Source of the DNA: Pseudoruminococcus_B sp937901805
GTDB taxonomy: Bacteria; Bacillota; Clostridia; Oscillospirales; Ruminococcaceae
Assembly (NCBI GenBank): GCA_963560245.1
Contig: CAUWNS010000001.1
Coordinates: forward strand, 144,557-208,556
Reading direction: 5' to 3'
DNA length: 64,000 nt
Shown: positions 1-7,906 of the stretch, piece after piece
How positions within the stretch are numbered: the stretch's first letter is position 1
Layout of the letters: each line of letters starts with the position of its first letter
Notes under the pieces: generated by a model
Databases searched by the model: none
The model's input: the letters and a program-made list of their open reading frames with translations, nothing else
What the model was told of the DNA's origin: nothing
Translations under genes and position numbers: made by a program

Positions 1-175
1 GACGTCCATCTGCCCGTCGAAATAGGTCATATTCATCCCGATGACCTCCCGATCCTCCACACTCAGGTTTTCCGTAGAGGCGCAGCCTGCCAGGACAGCC
101 GGGATCCAGGACGAGAAATAATACTATCTTCCGTACGTTTGTAATCCCCGTTCCCTGTTTTGAAAAGAGTTTCAT
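1..175 (-). pseudogene. partial putative lipoprotein, frame broken, runs off the window
   Basis: The ATG overlaps the stop of the upstream ArsC-like gene as ATGA, which suggests translational coupling. From that ATG the frame gives a basic, hydrophobic N-terminus (NVRKIVLFLV). The lipobox-like stretch AVLAGCAST, followed by ENLSVEDREVIGMNM, lies in a second frame that has no start codon of its own. Removing one T from the TTT run near 131-134 joins both into one normal lipoprotein signal. The gene is therefore either a real lipoprotein with a sequence error or a broken gene. Function is unknown and the C-terminus lies outside the window. Confidence 0.4.
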
Positions 176-525
176 TCTTTCAGGCTCGCTTCCCATTCCA
201 CAGGTTGAAACCCGACGAGAACCGTTTTTTCACCGGCTAAAATCGGGCGTTTGACAAGCATCCCATCCGTTGCCAGCAGAACGAGCTGTTCCTCTTCTCC
301 CATCTGCGAGAGCTTTTCTTTCAGGTTCATGGATTTATAGAGCTGACCGCTGGTATTAAAGAATTTTTTCAAGGGCAGCCCGCTTTTTTGATACCACTCC
401 CGCAGCTCCTCCACGGTCGGGTTTTGCTCTTTGATATTCCTTGCCAAAACCTCAATTCCCCGATCTGCCAGCCAAGCCGCCGCCTTTTTACAGGTGCTGC
501 ATTTTGGATACCACAGAAAAGTCAT
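172..525 (-). CDS. ArsC/Spx-family thioredoxin-fold protein
   Basis: This 117-residue protein has the CSTCKKA motif at residues 9-15, as in the Spx/ArsC/YffB group, and a later KRPI segment typical of that fold (the cis-proline region). Members are arsenate-reductase-like proteins or RNA-polymerase-binding regulators such as Spx and MgsR; the sequence alone does not settle which. The length matches the family (about 115-130 residues). The start is set by GGAGG 7 bases upstream. The ATG overlaps the stop of ywbE (ATGA), and its own stop overlaps the next ATG, so the three genes form one leftward operon. A generic Spx/ArsC-like call is safe; an arsenic role is not shown, because no other ars genes are nearby. 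Confidence 0.85.
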   Translation of the reverse strand: MTFLWYPKCSTCKKAAAWLADRGIEVLARNIKEQNPTVEELREWYQKSGLPLKKFFNTSGQLYKSMNLKEKLSQMGEEEQLVLLATDGMLVKRPILAGEKTVLVGFQPVEWEASLKE

Positions 526-731
526 CTTGATTCCTCCTCAACAATTGCCTGCACCCGTCCGACCAGATCCTGCTCCTGAAGCATGACCTTGATCCCATGC
601 GGGTGCGTCCCGCTTTTTGTCAAAATCCGTTTCACATGCCCACGGGTCAGTTTTCCAGTACGCTGGTCCGCTTTGAGCACAATGTCCACCAGCATCCCGG
701 GTTTTATGTTTGACCGGATTGTTCCATCCAT
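522..731 (-). CDS. ywbE: YwbE family protein
   Basis: A 69-residue protein starting MDGTIRSNIKPGM, with the pattern VLKADQRTGKLTRG and the segment SGTHPHGIKVML that are typical of the small conserved Firmicutes YwbE family (DUF2196). Biochemical function is unknown; the fold is thought to be a small beta-barrel. A longer frame exists upstream, but the ATG used here has GGAGG 8 bases before it and matches the family N-terminus. It is the first gene of the ywbE-ArsC-like-lipoprotein operon, with a 4-base overlap into the next gene. Confidence 0.85.
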   Translation of the reverse strand: MDGTIRSNIKPGMLVDIVLKADQRTGKLTRGHVKRILTKSGTHPHGIKVMLQEQDLVGRVQAIVEEESR

Positions 732-863
732 TGTCCTATCCTCCGTTCTGTGGAGATTGTTTCGTCCTGTTTTGATTATACCGGTTTTATCCATGAAATC
801 AAGGAAAACCGGGCAGGAATCTCCTTCGTCAGTACAATCCCATTCCTTCCCTCTGCAAAAAAT

Positions 864-890
864 CTGCCGCACTGTAAAACAGTGCGGCAG
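864..890. terminator. bidirectional intrinsic terminator
   Basis: A perfect 12-bp stem (CTGCCGCACTGT and its complement) has a 3-base loop and T-rich tracts on both sides (CCTTTTTC on the plus strand, ATTTTTTG on the minus strand). It lies just after the rubrerythrin stop on the minus strand. Confidence 0.85.
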
Positions 891-922
891 CCTTTTTCTC
901 AACTAAAGCGGGTGTTTCCGCG

Positions 923-1459
923 TCAGGCTTCACATTTGACCTCAAAAAATGCCTGCGGGTATTTACAGGCCGGACAGATTTTCGGAGCCTCCGCCCCCTC
1001 GTAGACATAGCCGCAGTTGCGGCAGATCCAGGAGACAGAAGTCGGTTTTTTGAAGACCATCTGCTGTTTTAAATCATCGCTCATTTTACGATAGCGGTCT
1101 TCGTGCATTTTCTCGATCCCCGCAACCAGCTCAAACTCTGCCGCAATTTTGGAAAAGCCCTCCTCCTTGGCAACCTGGGCGTATTCCTTATACATCTCCG
1201 ACCACTCAAAATGCTCGCCGGCCATCGCATCCACCAGATTGTCCGTGGTGGATTTGATTGCCCCGCCGTTAATATGCTTGAGCCACATGGTCGCATGCGC
1301 CCGTTCATTTGCCGCGGTGGTATCAAAGAGATCGCCGAGGTGCTGGTATCCCTCTTTTCTGGCCTGATCCGCATAGACATTGTATTTTGTCCTTGCCTGG
1401 GATTCCCCTGCAAATGCGGAGTAAAGATTCGCTTTTGTCCTGCTGTTTTCAAAATCCAT
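923..1459 (-). CDS. rbr: rubrerythrin
   Basis: A 178-residue protein with an N-terminal ferritin-like di-iron domain (residues about 1-135, including AGESQARTKY and ANERAHA with the metal-ligand E and H residues) and a C-terminal rubredoxin domain with CRNCGY and CPACKYP, which bind one Fe(SCys)4 centre. Rubrerythrins reduce hydrogen peroxide in the cytoplasm of anaerobes using electrons from NADH through rubredoxin-type carriers. The length is normal. The start has GGGAGG about 8 bases upstream. It is transcribed alone, with a strong terminator after the stop. Its presence supports an anaerobic host with oxidative-stress defence. Confidence 0.96.
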   Translation of the reverse strand: MDFENSRTKANLYSAFAGESQARTKYNVYADQARKEGYQHLGDLFDTTAANERAHATMWLKHINGGAIKSTTDNLVDAMAGEHFEWSEMYKEYAQVAKEEGFSKIAAEFELVAGIEKMHEDRYRKMSDDLKQQMVFKKPTSVSWICRNCGYVYEGAEAPKICPACKYPQAFFEVKCEA

Positions 1460-1545
1460 CGTGATTTACCTCCCGAAAAAGTTTCAACCCTAGTATGGGC
1501 AGGAAACGTTTTCCCTATACCGGGAATCCCTGTTTTGGAAAGTAA

Positions 1546-1584
1546 AATCTTTTCACAGCGCAGACGGGAAACGGTGAAAAGATT
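1546..1584. repeat. 11-bp inverted repeat, possible terminator or operator
   Basis: AATCTTTTCAC and its exact complement are separated by 17 bases. The repeat overlaps the stop of the GIY-YIG gene and lies upstream of rubrerythrin. It could end the SDR/GIY-YIG transcript, but its T tract is weak (TTTTAC). It could also be a binding site in the rubrerythrin upstream region. It does not match a PerR box. Confidence 0.45.
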
Positions 1585-1855
1585 ATTTATAGTTTTTTCC
1601 CGACTGTTCAATCAAGGAGAGCTTCTGCGCCCTGTTCATCCGTTTGAGACGGGCTTCCAGCCGCATAGCCTCGGAGCGATCTGCGCACGCTTTCCAGTAA
1701 ACAAGCGTGACAGGCAGGCGAGATCGGGTATATTTGGCCCCCTTCCCCCGGTTATGGCAGGCAAGCCTCTGTTCGAGATCGTTCGTCCAGCCGACATAGA
1801 GCGTGCCGTCCGCACACCGCAGCAGATAGGCGCCGGGGCATTTTCCCCTATTCAT
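1583..1855 (-). CDS. GIY-YIG domain protein (UPF0213/YhbQ-like)
   Basis: A 90-residue single-domain protein. The GIY-YIG core is seen as GAYLLRCADGTLYVGWT near residues 8-24, followed by NDLEQRLACHN and GKGAKYTRSRLPV. This is the arrangement of the small stand-alone UPF0213 family, suggested to be structure-specific endonucleases; the cellular role is not established. The ATG overlaps the end of the SDR gene by 8 bases, so the two are probably co-translated. Longer upstream frames are shadows of the SDR gene. Confidence 0.85.
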   Translation of the reverse strand: MNRGKCPGAYLLRCADGTLYVGWTNDLEQRLACHNRGKGAKYTRSRLPVTLVYWKACADRSEAMRLEARLKRMNRAQKLSLIEQSGKNYK

Positions 1856-2639
1856 GGGAATCCGGGCGGTATTCCCACCCCTCATCGGCATGGTAGACCA
1901 TCCGGCGGGACATCCCGCCGTCCACCACAAGATCCGCGCCGTTGATAAAATCATTTTCCTCCCTGCACAAAAACAGGGCGGCGCGGGCGATATCCTCCGG
2001 GGCACCTACTCTGGCGGAAGGGTGCTGGAGGAGATCCCCTTTGCTATACTGCGGACGGAAGGAGGGGTCCTTCGTCCCCTGCGTCTCAATCCAGCCGGGG
2101 GAGATGGAATTGACCCGTACTTTTCCCGCCAGGCTGACCGCCATGGCATGGGTAAGTGCGGAAATCCCCCCTTTGGCGGCGCTATAACTCTCCGTATCCG
2201 CCTGGGATTGGCGGGCACGGGTGGACGACAAATTCACGATGCTGGCATGGGGCGCAAAGGCAGGCAAAAACAACTGCGCCAGATAATAGGGCGCCGCTAC
2301 GCCGACACGCAACACGTCCAGAAACTTCTCATACCCGCAGGCGCTTTTGAGACCATGATTGGAAAAGCAGGCGTTGTTGATCAGAACATCTACCTGTCCA
2401 TACCGGGCAACCACCTGGCGGGCAAAGCTTTCCAAATCCTGTTGTTTTCCCGCATCCCCGTGGACAAACAGGGCTTCAAAGCCATGGCCGCGGAGCCATT
2501 CCAAGTTTTTCTCCCCGGCAGGGCGATCCCTGTCCAGAAACGCGATTCGATACCCCTGCTCTGCAAATGTCCTGGTCAGGCTCTGCCCGATTCCCAGCGC
2601 CCCGCCGGTGACGACGCACACTTTTCCCTGCAAATCCAT
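1848..2639 (-). CDS. short-chain dehydrogenase/reductase (SDR)
   Basis: A 263-residue classical SDR. The nucleotide-binding motif TGGALGIG lies at about residues 11-18, the NNAC motif at about 83, a catalytic serine in NLSS, and the YSAAKGG catalytic Tyr-Lys pair near 150-156. A VDGGMS-type C-terminal stretch follows. It is a cytoplasmic NAD(P)-dependent oxidoreductase; the substrate cannot be read from the sequence. The D at the end of the second beta strand (FLDRDR) favours NAD(H). The chosen ATG has AGGGAGG 8 bases upstream; the first in-frame ATG lies before this site and is not used. It forms an operon with the GIY-YIG gene. Confidence 0.9.
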   Translation of the reverse strand: MDLQGKVCVVTGGALGIGQSLTRTFAEQGYRIAFLDRDRPAGEKNLEWLRGHGFEALFVHGDAGKQQDLESFARQVVARYGQVDVLINNACFSNHGLKSACGYEKFLDVLRVGVAAPYYLAQLFLPAFAPHASIVNLSSTRARQSQADTESYSAAKGGISALTHAMAVSLAGKVRVNSISPGWIETQGTKDPSFRPQYSKGDLLQHPSARVGAPEDIARAALFLCREENDFINGADLVVDGGMSRRMVYHADEGWEYRPDSHE

Positions 2640-2677
2640 TCCATGATCCTCCCTTTGCAAAATGAATGCCGAAAAGG

Positions 2678-3352
2678 CTATTCTTCCTCTGAAAAAGCCC
2701 CGAGCAGACCGGGGAACATATCCCCCAAAGTGGACTGCTGCGGATGCTTATTGTTTACCGACTGGGTAATCACTTTGGTACGGCGGGCAAATTCCTCCGG
2801 CTCCCGCATGACCATGGTGAGCAGGGAGGCGGAGTTTTCCGCATCGTCCGCCGCACTATGCTGGCTGCCGGAAAAGTCCTCTTCCACCGTGCCGATCGCA
2901 TTCTTCAAAGACAGCCTGGAACGGCTGGACAGGCCCATCAGCCGGGTATAAATGCGCTGGAAGTCCATCCAGCGCCGAAACGGGGGCTGAAGGCCGTCCG
3001 GGTAAATCCCCTTTTCCCGGCACTCGGTTTTCAGCTGCCGCAGATCTGTATTGCTCCAGGAATAAATCCGCACCGGCCCTTCTCCAATAAAGGAGATAAA
3101 ATCGCCAAGCGCCTGCACAAGCGGTTTTGCATCCTTCACTGTTTCATCTGTAATCCCGGTGAGTTCGGTACATTTTTTACAGATCGAGGCGCGCTCCGGC
3201 TTGACATAGCAGGAGAATTTTTCGATCTGATGGTAATCCTCGTCCAATTTGACCGCGCCGATTTCCACAATCTCGCTGTGCATCCGGCTGCCCTCCGGGC
3301 GGTCGGCCCTTGGGATCTGATTCATTTCAAAATCCAGAAAAATATGCTGCAT
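2678..3352 (-). CDS. DEDDh-type 3'-5' exonuclease (DnaQ/KapD-like)
   Basis: A 224-residue exonuclease-fold protein. The metal ligands are visible as FLDFEMNQ (D and E, residues 5-8), ELTGITDE, SWSNTDLRQL (third D) and HSAADDAENSA (H and final D of the DEDDh set). Family members remove nucleotides from 3' ends of DNA or RNA; KapD of Bacillus is a relative. The C-terminal about 45 residues extend beyond the nuclease domain and have no known motif. The ATG follows a GGGGG site; the longer frame upstream lacks one. It is just upstream of the SDR gene on the same strand. Confidence 0.85.
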   Translation of the reverse strand: MQHIFLDFEMNQIPRADRPEGSRMHSEIVEIGAVKLDEDYHQIEKFSCYVKPERASICKKCTELTGITDETVKDAKPLVQALGDFISFIGEGPVRIYSWSNTDLRQLKTECREKGIYPDGLQPPFRRWMDFQRIYTRLMGLSSRSRLSLKNAIGTVEEDFSGSQHSAADDAENSASLLTMVMREPEEFARRTKVITQSVNNKHPQQSTLGDMFPGLLGAFSEEE

Positions 3353-3423
3353 GGCATATACCCCCGTTTCCTTCCTGATTCCTGTTATCCAGTATACCAT
3401 CCGATTCCCCGCAAGGAAAGTGA

Positions 3424-3452
3424 TTGCGCTTTTTTACAGGGTGATTTATAAT
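3424..3452 (+). promoter_or_regulatory. sigma-A-type promoter of the rRNA methyltransferase gene
   Basis: TTGCGC and TATAAT are separated by 17 bases, about 30 bases upstream of the ATG of the methyltransferase gene. An AGGAGAGGG ribosome binding site follows. Confidence 0.65.
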
Positions 3453-3484
3453 GGAAAAAATTCAACGAGGAGAGGGACGGCATA

Positions 3485-4690
3485 ATGCAGAGAGCTTCTG
3501 TGCAGTTAAAAAAAGGCGAAGGGCGTACGCTCAAAGCGGGCGGCGCATGGATTTATGACAATGAAATCGAACGGATTTCCCAGGATGCAGAGGACGGTGG
3601 CCTGGTGGACGTACTGGATTTTGACGGTTACCCTCTGGGGACGGGGTTTTTAAACCGCCGTTCCAAAATCACCGTGCGGATGCTCTCGCGCAAGGCGGGC
3701 GCCGTCATTGACGAGGCGTTCCTGCGCGGGCGGGTACAGGCGGCGTGGGATTACCGCAAAGCGGTTGTGGAAACCGACAGCTGCCGGGTCATTTTCGGGG
3801 AGGCGGATTTCCTGCCCGGGCTGGTGGTAGACAAGTTTTCCGACGTACTGGTCGTGGAATCCCTGGCGCTTGGGATCGACCGGCTGAAGATGCCGATCCT
3901 CCGCCTGCTGTGCGAGGTGCTGGAGCAGGACGGCGTCCATATCCGGGGGATCTATGAGCGCAGCGACGCCAAAGTACGCCGGCAGGAGGGGATGGAGCCG
4001 TTCAAGGGCTTTCTCAGCGAGCCGTTTGACACGAAAGTCCCCATCACGGAAAACGGGGTAAACTATCTGGTGGACGTAGCGGAAGGGCAGAAAACCGGCT
4101 TTTTCCTGGATCAGAAATACAACCGACGCGCCATCCAGCGCCTGTGCCGGGGCGGGCGCGTGCTTGACTGCTTCACCCATACGGGTTCGTTTGCACTCAA
4201 CGCCGGGCTTGCCGGTGCCGAAAGCGTCCTCGGGGTGGACGCATCCGAACTGGGCGTGGCGCAGGCGCGGGAAAACGCCGCGCTCAACGGGCTGTCCGGC
4301 ACGGTAACATTCCAATGCGCGGACGTCTTTGATCTGCTCCCGGAGCTGGAAAACCGGGGAGAGCGTTTTGACGTTGTCATTTTAGACCCGCCGGCTTTTA
4401 CCAAATCGCGCAATTCGGTAAAAAATGCGGTCAAAGGCTACCGGGAAATCAACCTGCGGGGGATGAAGCTCGTCAAAGACGGCGGTTACCTTGCCACCTG
4501 CTCTTGCTCCCACTTTATGACCCCGGAGCTGTTTGCCAAGACCATCCGGGAAGCGGCGAAAGGCGCGCACAAACGCCTGCGGCAGGTGGAATACCGGACG
4601 CAGGGACCGGATCACCCGATCCTCTGGGCCGCGGACGAAACCTCCTATTACCTGAAATTCTATATTTTCCAGGTATGCAACGAAAAATAG
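3485..4690 (+). CDS. class I SAM-dependent rRNA methyltransferase (RlmI/RlmL-like)
   Basis: A 401-residue protein with an N-terminal PUA-like RNA-binding domain (residues about 1-75, with GGAWIYDNEI), a linker beta-barrel region, and a C-terminal Rossmann methyltransferase. CFTHTGSFALNAG is the SAM-binding motif I, GVDAS the acidic residue of motif II, and DPPAFTKSR the catalytic motif IV. The architecture is that of RlmI (YccW), which methylates C5 of a 23S rRNA cytosine; the exact target here is inferred only from the family. It is monocistronic, with its own promoter and a large palindrome after its stop. Confidence 0.9.
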   Translation: MQRASVQLKKGEGRTLKAGGAWIYDNEIERISQDAEDGGLVDVLDFDGYPLGTGFLNRRSKITVRMLSRKAGAVIDEAFLRGRVQAAWDYRKAVVETDSCRVIFGEADFLPGLVVDKFSDVLVVESLALGIDRLKMPILRLLCEVLEQDGVHIRGIYERSDAKVRRQEGMEPFKGFLSEPFDTKVPITENGVNYLVDVAEGQKTGFFLDQKYNRRAIQRLCRGGRVLDCFTHTGSFALNAGLAGAESVLGVDASELGVAQARENAALNGLSGTVTFQCADVFDLLPELENRGERFDVVILDPPAFTKSRNSVKNAVKGYREINLRGMKLVKDGGYLATCSCSHFMTPELFAKTIREAAKGAHKRLRQVEYRTQGPDHPILWAADETSYYLKFYIFQVCNEK

Positions 4691-4707
4691 GGAAAAGGTT
4701 TTCCCGC

Positions 4708-4757
4708 CAGAACAGGAAGGCTTCAGGCACATATGTGCCTGAAGCCTTCCTGTTCTG
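4708..4757. repeat. 50-bp perfect palindrome between convergent genes
   Basis: Every base from 4708 to 4757 pairs with its mirror partner: 25 bp per arm, no spacer, centre CATATG. It lies between the convergent methyltransferase and phosphoesterase genes and ends neither side with a clear T tract. It most likely acts as a bidirectional transcription stop or mRNA 3' hairpin. Such a long spacer-less palindrome is rare, because palindromes of this kind are usually unstable during replication. Confidence 0.9.
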
Positions 4758-4769
4758 AAATTCTGGAAA

Positions 4770-5567
4770 TTACCGGATGCAGTATTCCGTCCAAAAGAAA
4801 CTGCCGTCTTCTCTTTGAACCCGCTCAAAAGAGGAATATACTTTGGAACCGCAGTCGTATTTTAAAACCGGGATCCGCCCGCTCACGTTGGGGGTCCCAT
4901 CCAGGTAAAAATGGCTTTGCCGATCCCAGTATACCCTGTGGTAGCTGCTGTCGCCTGCAATCACCGAAGTCCCGACGTGCCCCGCAATAATATCTTTATA
5001 GAATTCTCCTATCGTATACGGATATTTCCAGCAGAAATCGCTGTTTTCACAGCCCCATTTCCAATATTCCCCGGCCTCTTCATACACGCCGGCATGTACA
5101 AAAATCTGGCTGTCCGTTTCATAATAATAGGGCAGCGTTTTCAGCCAATCCCAAATTCCTCTGTGCTTTTCCCGGATCCGGCGGATCATTTCCCGGTAAA
5201 CCAGGTAGAGCCTTCTGTGCATGGGTTCCTCGCCGCTGTATTTTGCGGCCGCCGCATCCAACTCCTCATCGGACAGATAGTTCTGAAATTCCTGGAAATA
5301 GTCGGAAACAAGCCCGCAGTCCTGCCCAAAAAGCTGTTCCAAAACCATCTGCTCATGGTTTCCCATCAGCGCAACGACCTGATCCGGATGGCTTTTCTGC
5401 AAGTCCCGGATAAAATACAGGGTTTCGCAGCCCCTCGGTCCCCTGTCGATATAGTCGCCCAGAAGGATCAGCTTGCTTTGTTGATCCTCCAGATCCACGC
5501 ACAGAAGGCTTTCCTGAAAAACGCCGAGTTCCCCATGGATATCGCCTATCGCGTAAAGACACGGCAT
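4770..5567 (-). CDS. PPP-family metallophosphoesterase
   Basis: A 265-residue protein with the PPP phosphatase metal motifs GDIHG (residues 8-12), GDYIDRG (about 36-42) and GNHE (about 68-71), plus later HAG and GHVGTS histidines. Relatives are bacterial serine/threonine or diadenosine-tetraphosphate phosphatases such as PrpE and ApaH; the substrate is not shown. The start is set by AAAGGAGGGGG just upstream of the ATG; an in-frame extension of 55 residues lies before it and is not supported. It is transcribed alone and converges on the rRNA methyltransferase gene. Confidence 0.88.
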   Translation of the reverse strand: MPCLYAIGDIHGELGVFQESLLCVDLEDQQSKLILLGDYIDRGPRGCETLYFIRDLQKSHPDQVVALMGNHEQMVLEQLFGQDCGLVSDYFQEFQNYLSDEELDAAAAKYSGEEPMHRRLYLVYREMIRRIREKHRGIWDWLKTLPYYYETDSQIFVHAGVYEEAGEYWKWGCENSDFCWKYPYTIGEFYKDIIAGHVGTSVIAGDSSYHRVYWDRQSHFYLDGTPNVSGRIPVLKYDCGSKVYSSFERVQREDGSFFWTEYCIR

Positions 5568-5759
5568 ACTCCCCCTCCTTTTTCGGGCATCGTGATCCGC
5601 TCCGGAACAGAAATCCCTGCGCAAAAGCGTCTTTCTGATCCATAAAACGCATATCCGTTTTTTGAACCTGTAGATTATTTTATCACGAGGACGGCAAACC
5701 TGCAAACCGCATAGGAGCCGCATCTGTCCCATCCGCCGCCGTGATTTTCTCAGCGAAAA

Positions 5760-5787
5760 CGATCCCCTGCCTGAAAGCAGGGGATCG
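5760..5787 (-). terminator. intrinsic terminator of the arg operon
   Basis: An 11-bp stem (CGATCCCCTGC and its complement) with a 6-base loop is followed on the minus strand by TTTTC. It lies 2 bases after the argF stop and ends the arginine operon. Confidence 0.85.
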
Positions 5788-5789
5788 TG

Positions 5790-6695
5790 TTATTTCTCCA
5801 TCAATTTGACCATGACCGCTTTTTGTGCGTGCAGGCGGTTTTCCGCCTCGTCAAAAATTTCCGGATGGGCCTCGAAGACCTCATTTGTGATTTCCTCGCC
5901 GCGATGCGCGGGCAGGCAGTGGAGTACCAGCGCCCCGGGGTTGGCGCGCTCAAGCAGCTCTTTGTTGATCTGGTAGCCGGAGAAGATCTGTCTGCGTTCC
6001 TCGGCTTCCGCCTCCTGTCCCATAGAAGCCCAGACATCGGTGAGCAGGACGTCCGCCCCTTCTGCGGCTTTCAAAATATCCTCCGTCAGGGTAAAGGAAC
6101 CGCCGCAGTCCGCGGCAAAATCCAAAACCTCCTTGTCCGGCTGGTGTCCGGCCGGGGCTGCGACCGCGACCTTCATATCCGTTTTCAGGCCGCCGACAAT
6201 CAGGGAATTCGCCATATTGTTCCCATCCCCGATATAGCACATCTTCAGACCGTTTAACCGCCCCTTATATTCCCGGATGGTGAGCAGATCCGCCAACACC
6301 TGGCAGGGATGGCAGAAATCCGTCAGACCGTTGATCGCCGGGATAGAACCAAAATGCGCCAAATCCTCTACCTCCTGCTGGGCAAAGGTGCGGATCATAA
6401 TCCCATCCAGATACCGGGAAAGGACTCGCGCGGTATCCTGCACCGGCTCCCCACGCCCGATTTGCAGATCCCGGTTGGAAAGGAACAGCGCCTGCCCCCC
6501 AAGCTGGTACATGCCGACCTCAAAGGAGACGCGGGTGCGGGTGGAGGATTTCTGGAAAATCATCCCCAGGCTCTGGCCTTCCAGACGGTGATGTTTGATC
6601 CCATGTTTGTTTTCATATTTCAGCTGGTCTGCCAGATTAAGAATCTCCTTAATTTCAATCGGGGTCAAATCCAGCATTTTCAGCAGATGTTTCAT
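5790..6695 (-). CDS. argF: ornithine carbamoyltransferase
   Basis: ArgF joins carbamoyl phosphate to ornithine to give citrulline in the cytoplasm, the sixth step of arginine synthesis. At 301 residues it has normal length. The carbamoyl-phosphate site SSTRTR is near residues 52-57, with the family segments GQALFLS, HPCQVLADL and HCLPAHRG (catalytic cysteine). It is the last gene of the arg operon, 18 bases after argD, with a terminator 2 bases behind its stop. Because argG and argH are in the same operon, a biosynthetic role rather than the catabolic ArcB role is the natural reading. Confidence 0.97.
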   Translation of the reverse strand: MKHLLKMLDLTPIEIKEILNLADQLKYENKHGIKHHRLEGQSLGMIFQKSSTRTRVSFEVGMYQLGGQALFLSNRDLQIGRGEPVQDTARVLSRYLDGIMIRTFAQQEVEDLAHFGSIPAINGLTDFCHPCQVLADLLTIREYKGRLNGLKMCYIGDGNNMANSLIVGGLKTDMKVAVAAPAGHQPDKEVLDFAADCGGSFTLTEDILKAAEGADVLLTDVWASMGQEAEAEERRQIFSGYQINKELLERANPGALVLHCLPAHRGEEITNEVFEAHPEIFDEAENRLHAQKAVMVKLMEK

Positions 6696-6713
6696 TGTTT
6701 TTCTCCCCTCTCT

Positions 6714-7892
6714 TTAAACGATGGCCTGCAAAACCCGTTCCAGGACGGCAAGACCCTGATCGATTTCCTCATAGGTGATTGTGAGCGGCGGAAGCAGGCG
6801 GACGGCCTGCTTCGCAGTCAGCACCAGCAAGCCTTCCTGCGCACACTGCGCCGCCACCTGTACAGAAGATCCCGCATCCAGATCAAAGCCAATCATCAGT
6901 CCCATTTGCCGGATGGATTTCACATGGGGCATTTTACTCAGCTTTTCTTTGAAATATGCCCCTTTTTGCTGAACCTGCTGCAGGAATCCCGGCTGGCTGA
7001 CCAGATCGACTACGCAGTTTGCCCCGGCGCAGGCAATCGGGTTGCCGCCAAACGTGGAGCCGTGATCGCCGGCTCCGAGCACCTTGCAGGTTTTTTCGTC
7101 CGCAAGGATCGCCCCAATTGGCAGCCCTCCGCCGAGGCCCTTGGCGCTGGTGACAAGGTTTGGATGGACGCCGTACTGCTCATAGCAGTAAAAGGTCCCC
7201 GTCCGGCCGACACCGGTCTGCACCTCATCCGCAATCAGGAGGATATCGTTTTGTTTACAGAAAGCCTCCAATTCCCTGGCAAAGGATGGTTCCAGAGGGA
7301 GAACTCCTCCTTCCCCCTGAATAAATTCTACCAGAATGGCCGCTGTATCCGCATCCGCTTTTGCCTTGACGTCCTCGATATCCCCGGCAAGCGCATAGTC
7401 AAACCCTCCGGTCAATGGGAAAAAGGACTGGTGGAACACATCCTGTCCGGTGGCTGCCAGAGTTGTCACCGTCCTGCCATGGAAAGAGTTGATCAGGGTA
7501 ATGATTTTAGTATGGGATGGTCCATAATGGTCGATCCCGTATTTTCTCGCTATTTTGATGGCGCCTTCGTTGGCCTCTGCTCCGGAGTTTCCAAAAAAGA
7601 CCTGTTTGTATCCGGTCAAATCGCAGAGCTTTTTTGCCAAATCCCCACAGGGTTTGGTGTAATAGAGATTGGAGGTGTGGTTGAGCTGCACCGCCTGCGC
7701 ACAAACCGCCTGTACCCAGGCGTCGTGGCAGTACCCCAAAGCGTTTACGCCAATCCCGCTGCCGAAATCAATATAGGAATTCCCGTCATAATCCTGGCAG
7801 GAAGCCCCTTTCCCGGATTTGACGGCAACGTCAAACCGGCCGTATGTATTCATAAGATACTGCTGATCCTGCGCTTTGATCTGTTCAAACAC
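6714..7892 (-). CDS. argD: acetylornithine aminotransferase
   Basis: A 392-residue class III PLP-dependent aminotransferase that converts N-acetylglutamate semialdehyde plus glutamate to N-acetylornithine. The PLP lysine lies in TSAKGLGGGLPIGA, with the cofactor aspartate in IADEVQTGVGRTG and the substrate-side segment NSGAEANEGAIK. Length and motifs are normal. It sits between argB and argF with gaps of about 15-20 bases, so it is read as part of the same transcript. Many ArgD enzymes also act in lysine synthesis (DapC activity); that cannot be judged here. Confidence 0.96.
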   Translation of the reverse strand: MFEQIKAQDQQYLMNTYGRFDVAVKSGKGASCQDYDGNSYIDFGSGIGVNALGYCHDAWVQAVCAQAVQLNHTSNLYYTKPCGDLAKKLCDLTGYKQVFFGNSGAEANEGAIKIARKYGIDHYGPSHTKIITLINSFHGRTVTTLAATGQDVFHQSFFPLTGGFDYALAGDIEDVKAKADADTAAILVEFIQGEGGVLPLEPSFARELEAFCKQNDILLIADEVQTGVGRTGTFYCYEQYGVHPNLVTSAKGLGGGLPIGAILADEKTCKVLGAGDHGSTFGGNPIACAGANCVVDLVSQPGFLQQVQQKGAYFKEKLSKMPHVKSIRQMGLMIGFDLDAGSSVQVAAQCAQEGLLVLTAKQAVRLLPPLTITYEEIDQGLAVLERVLQAIV

Positions 7893-7906
7893 AGATGACT
7901 CCCCCT

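Noticed and set aside
172..525. Arsenate reductase of an arsenic resistance operon
   Set aside because: The neighbours are ywbE and a lipoprotein; no arsR, arsB or acr3 gene is near, so only the broad Spx/ArsC-like call is kept.
6309..7898. A 529-codon open frame on the plus strand
   Set aside because: It is antisense to argF and argD, which carry full catalytic motifs.
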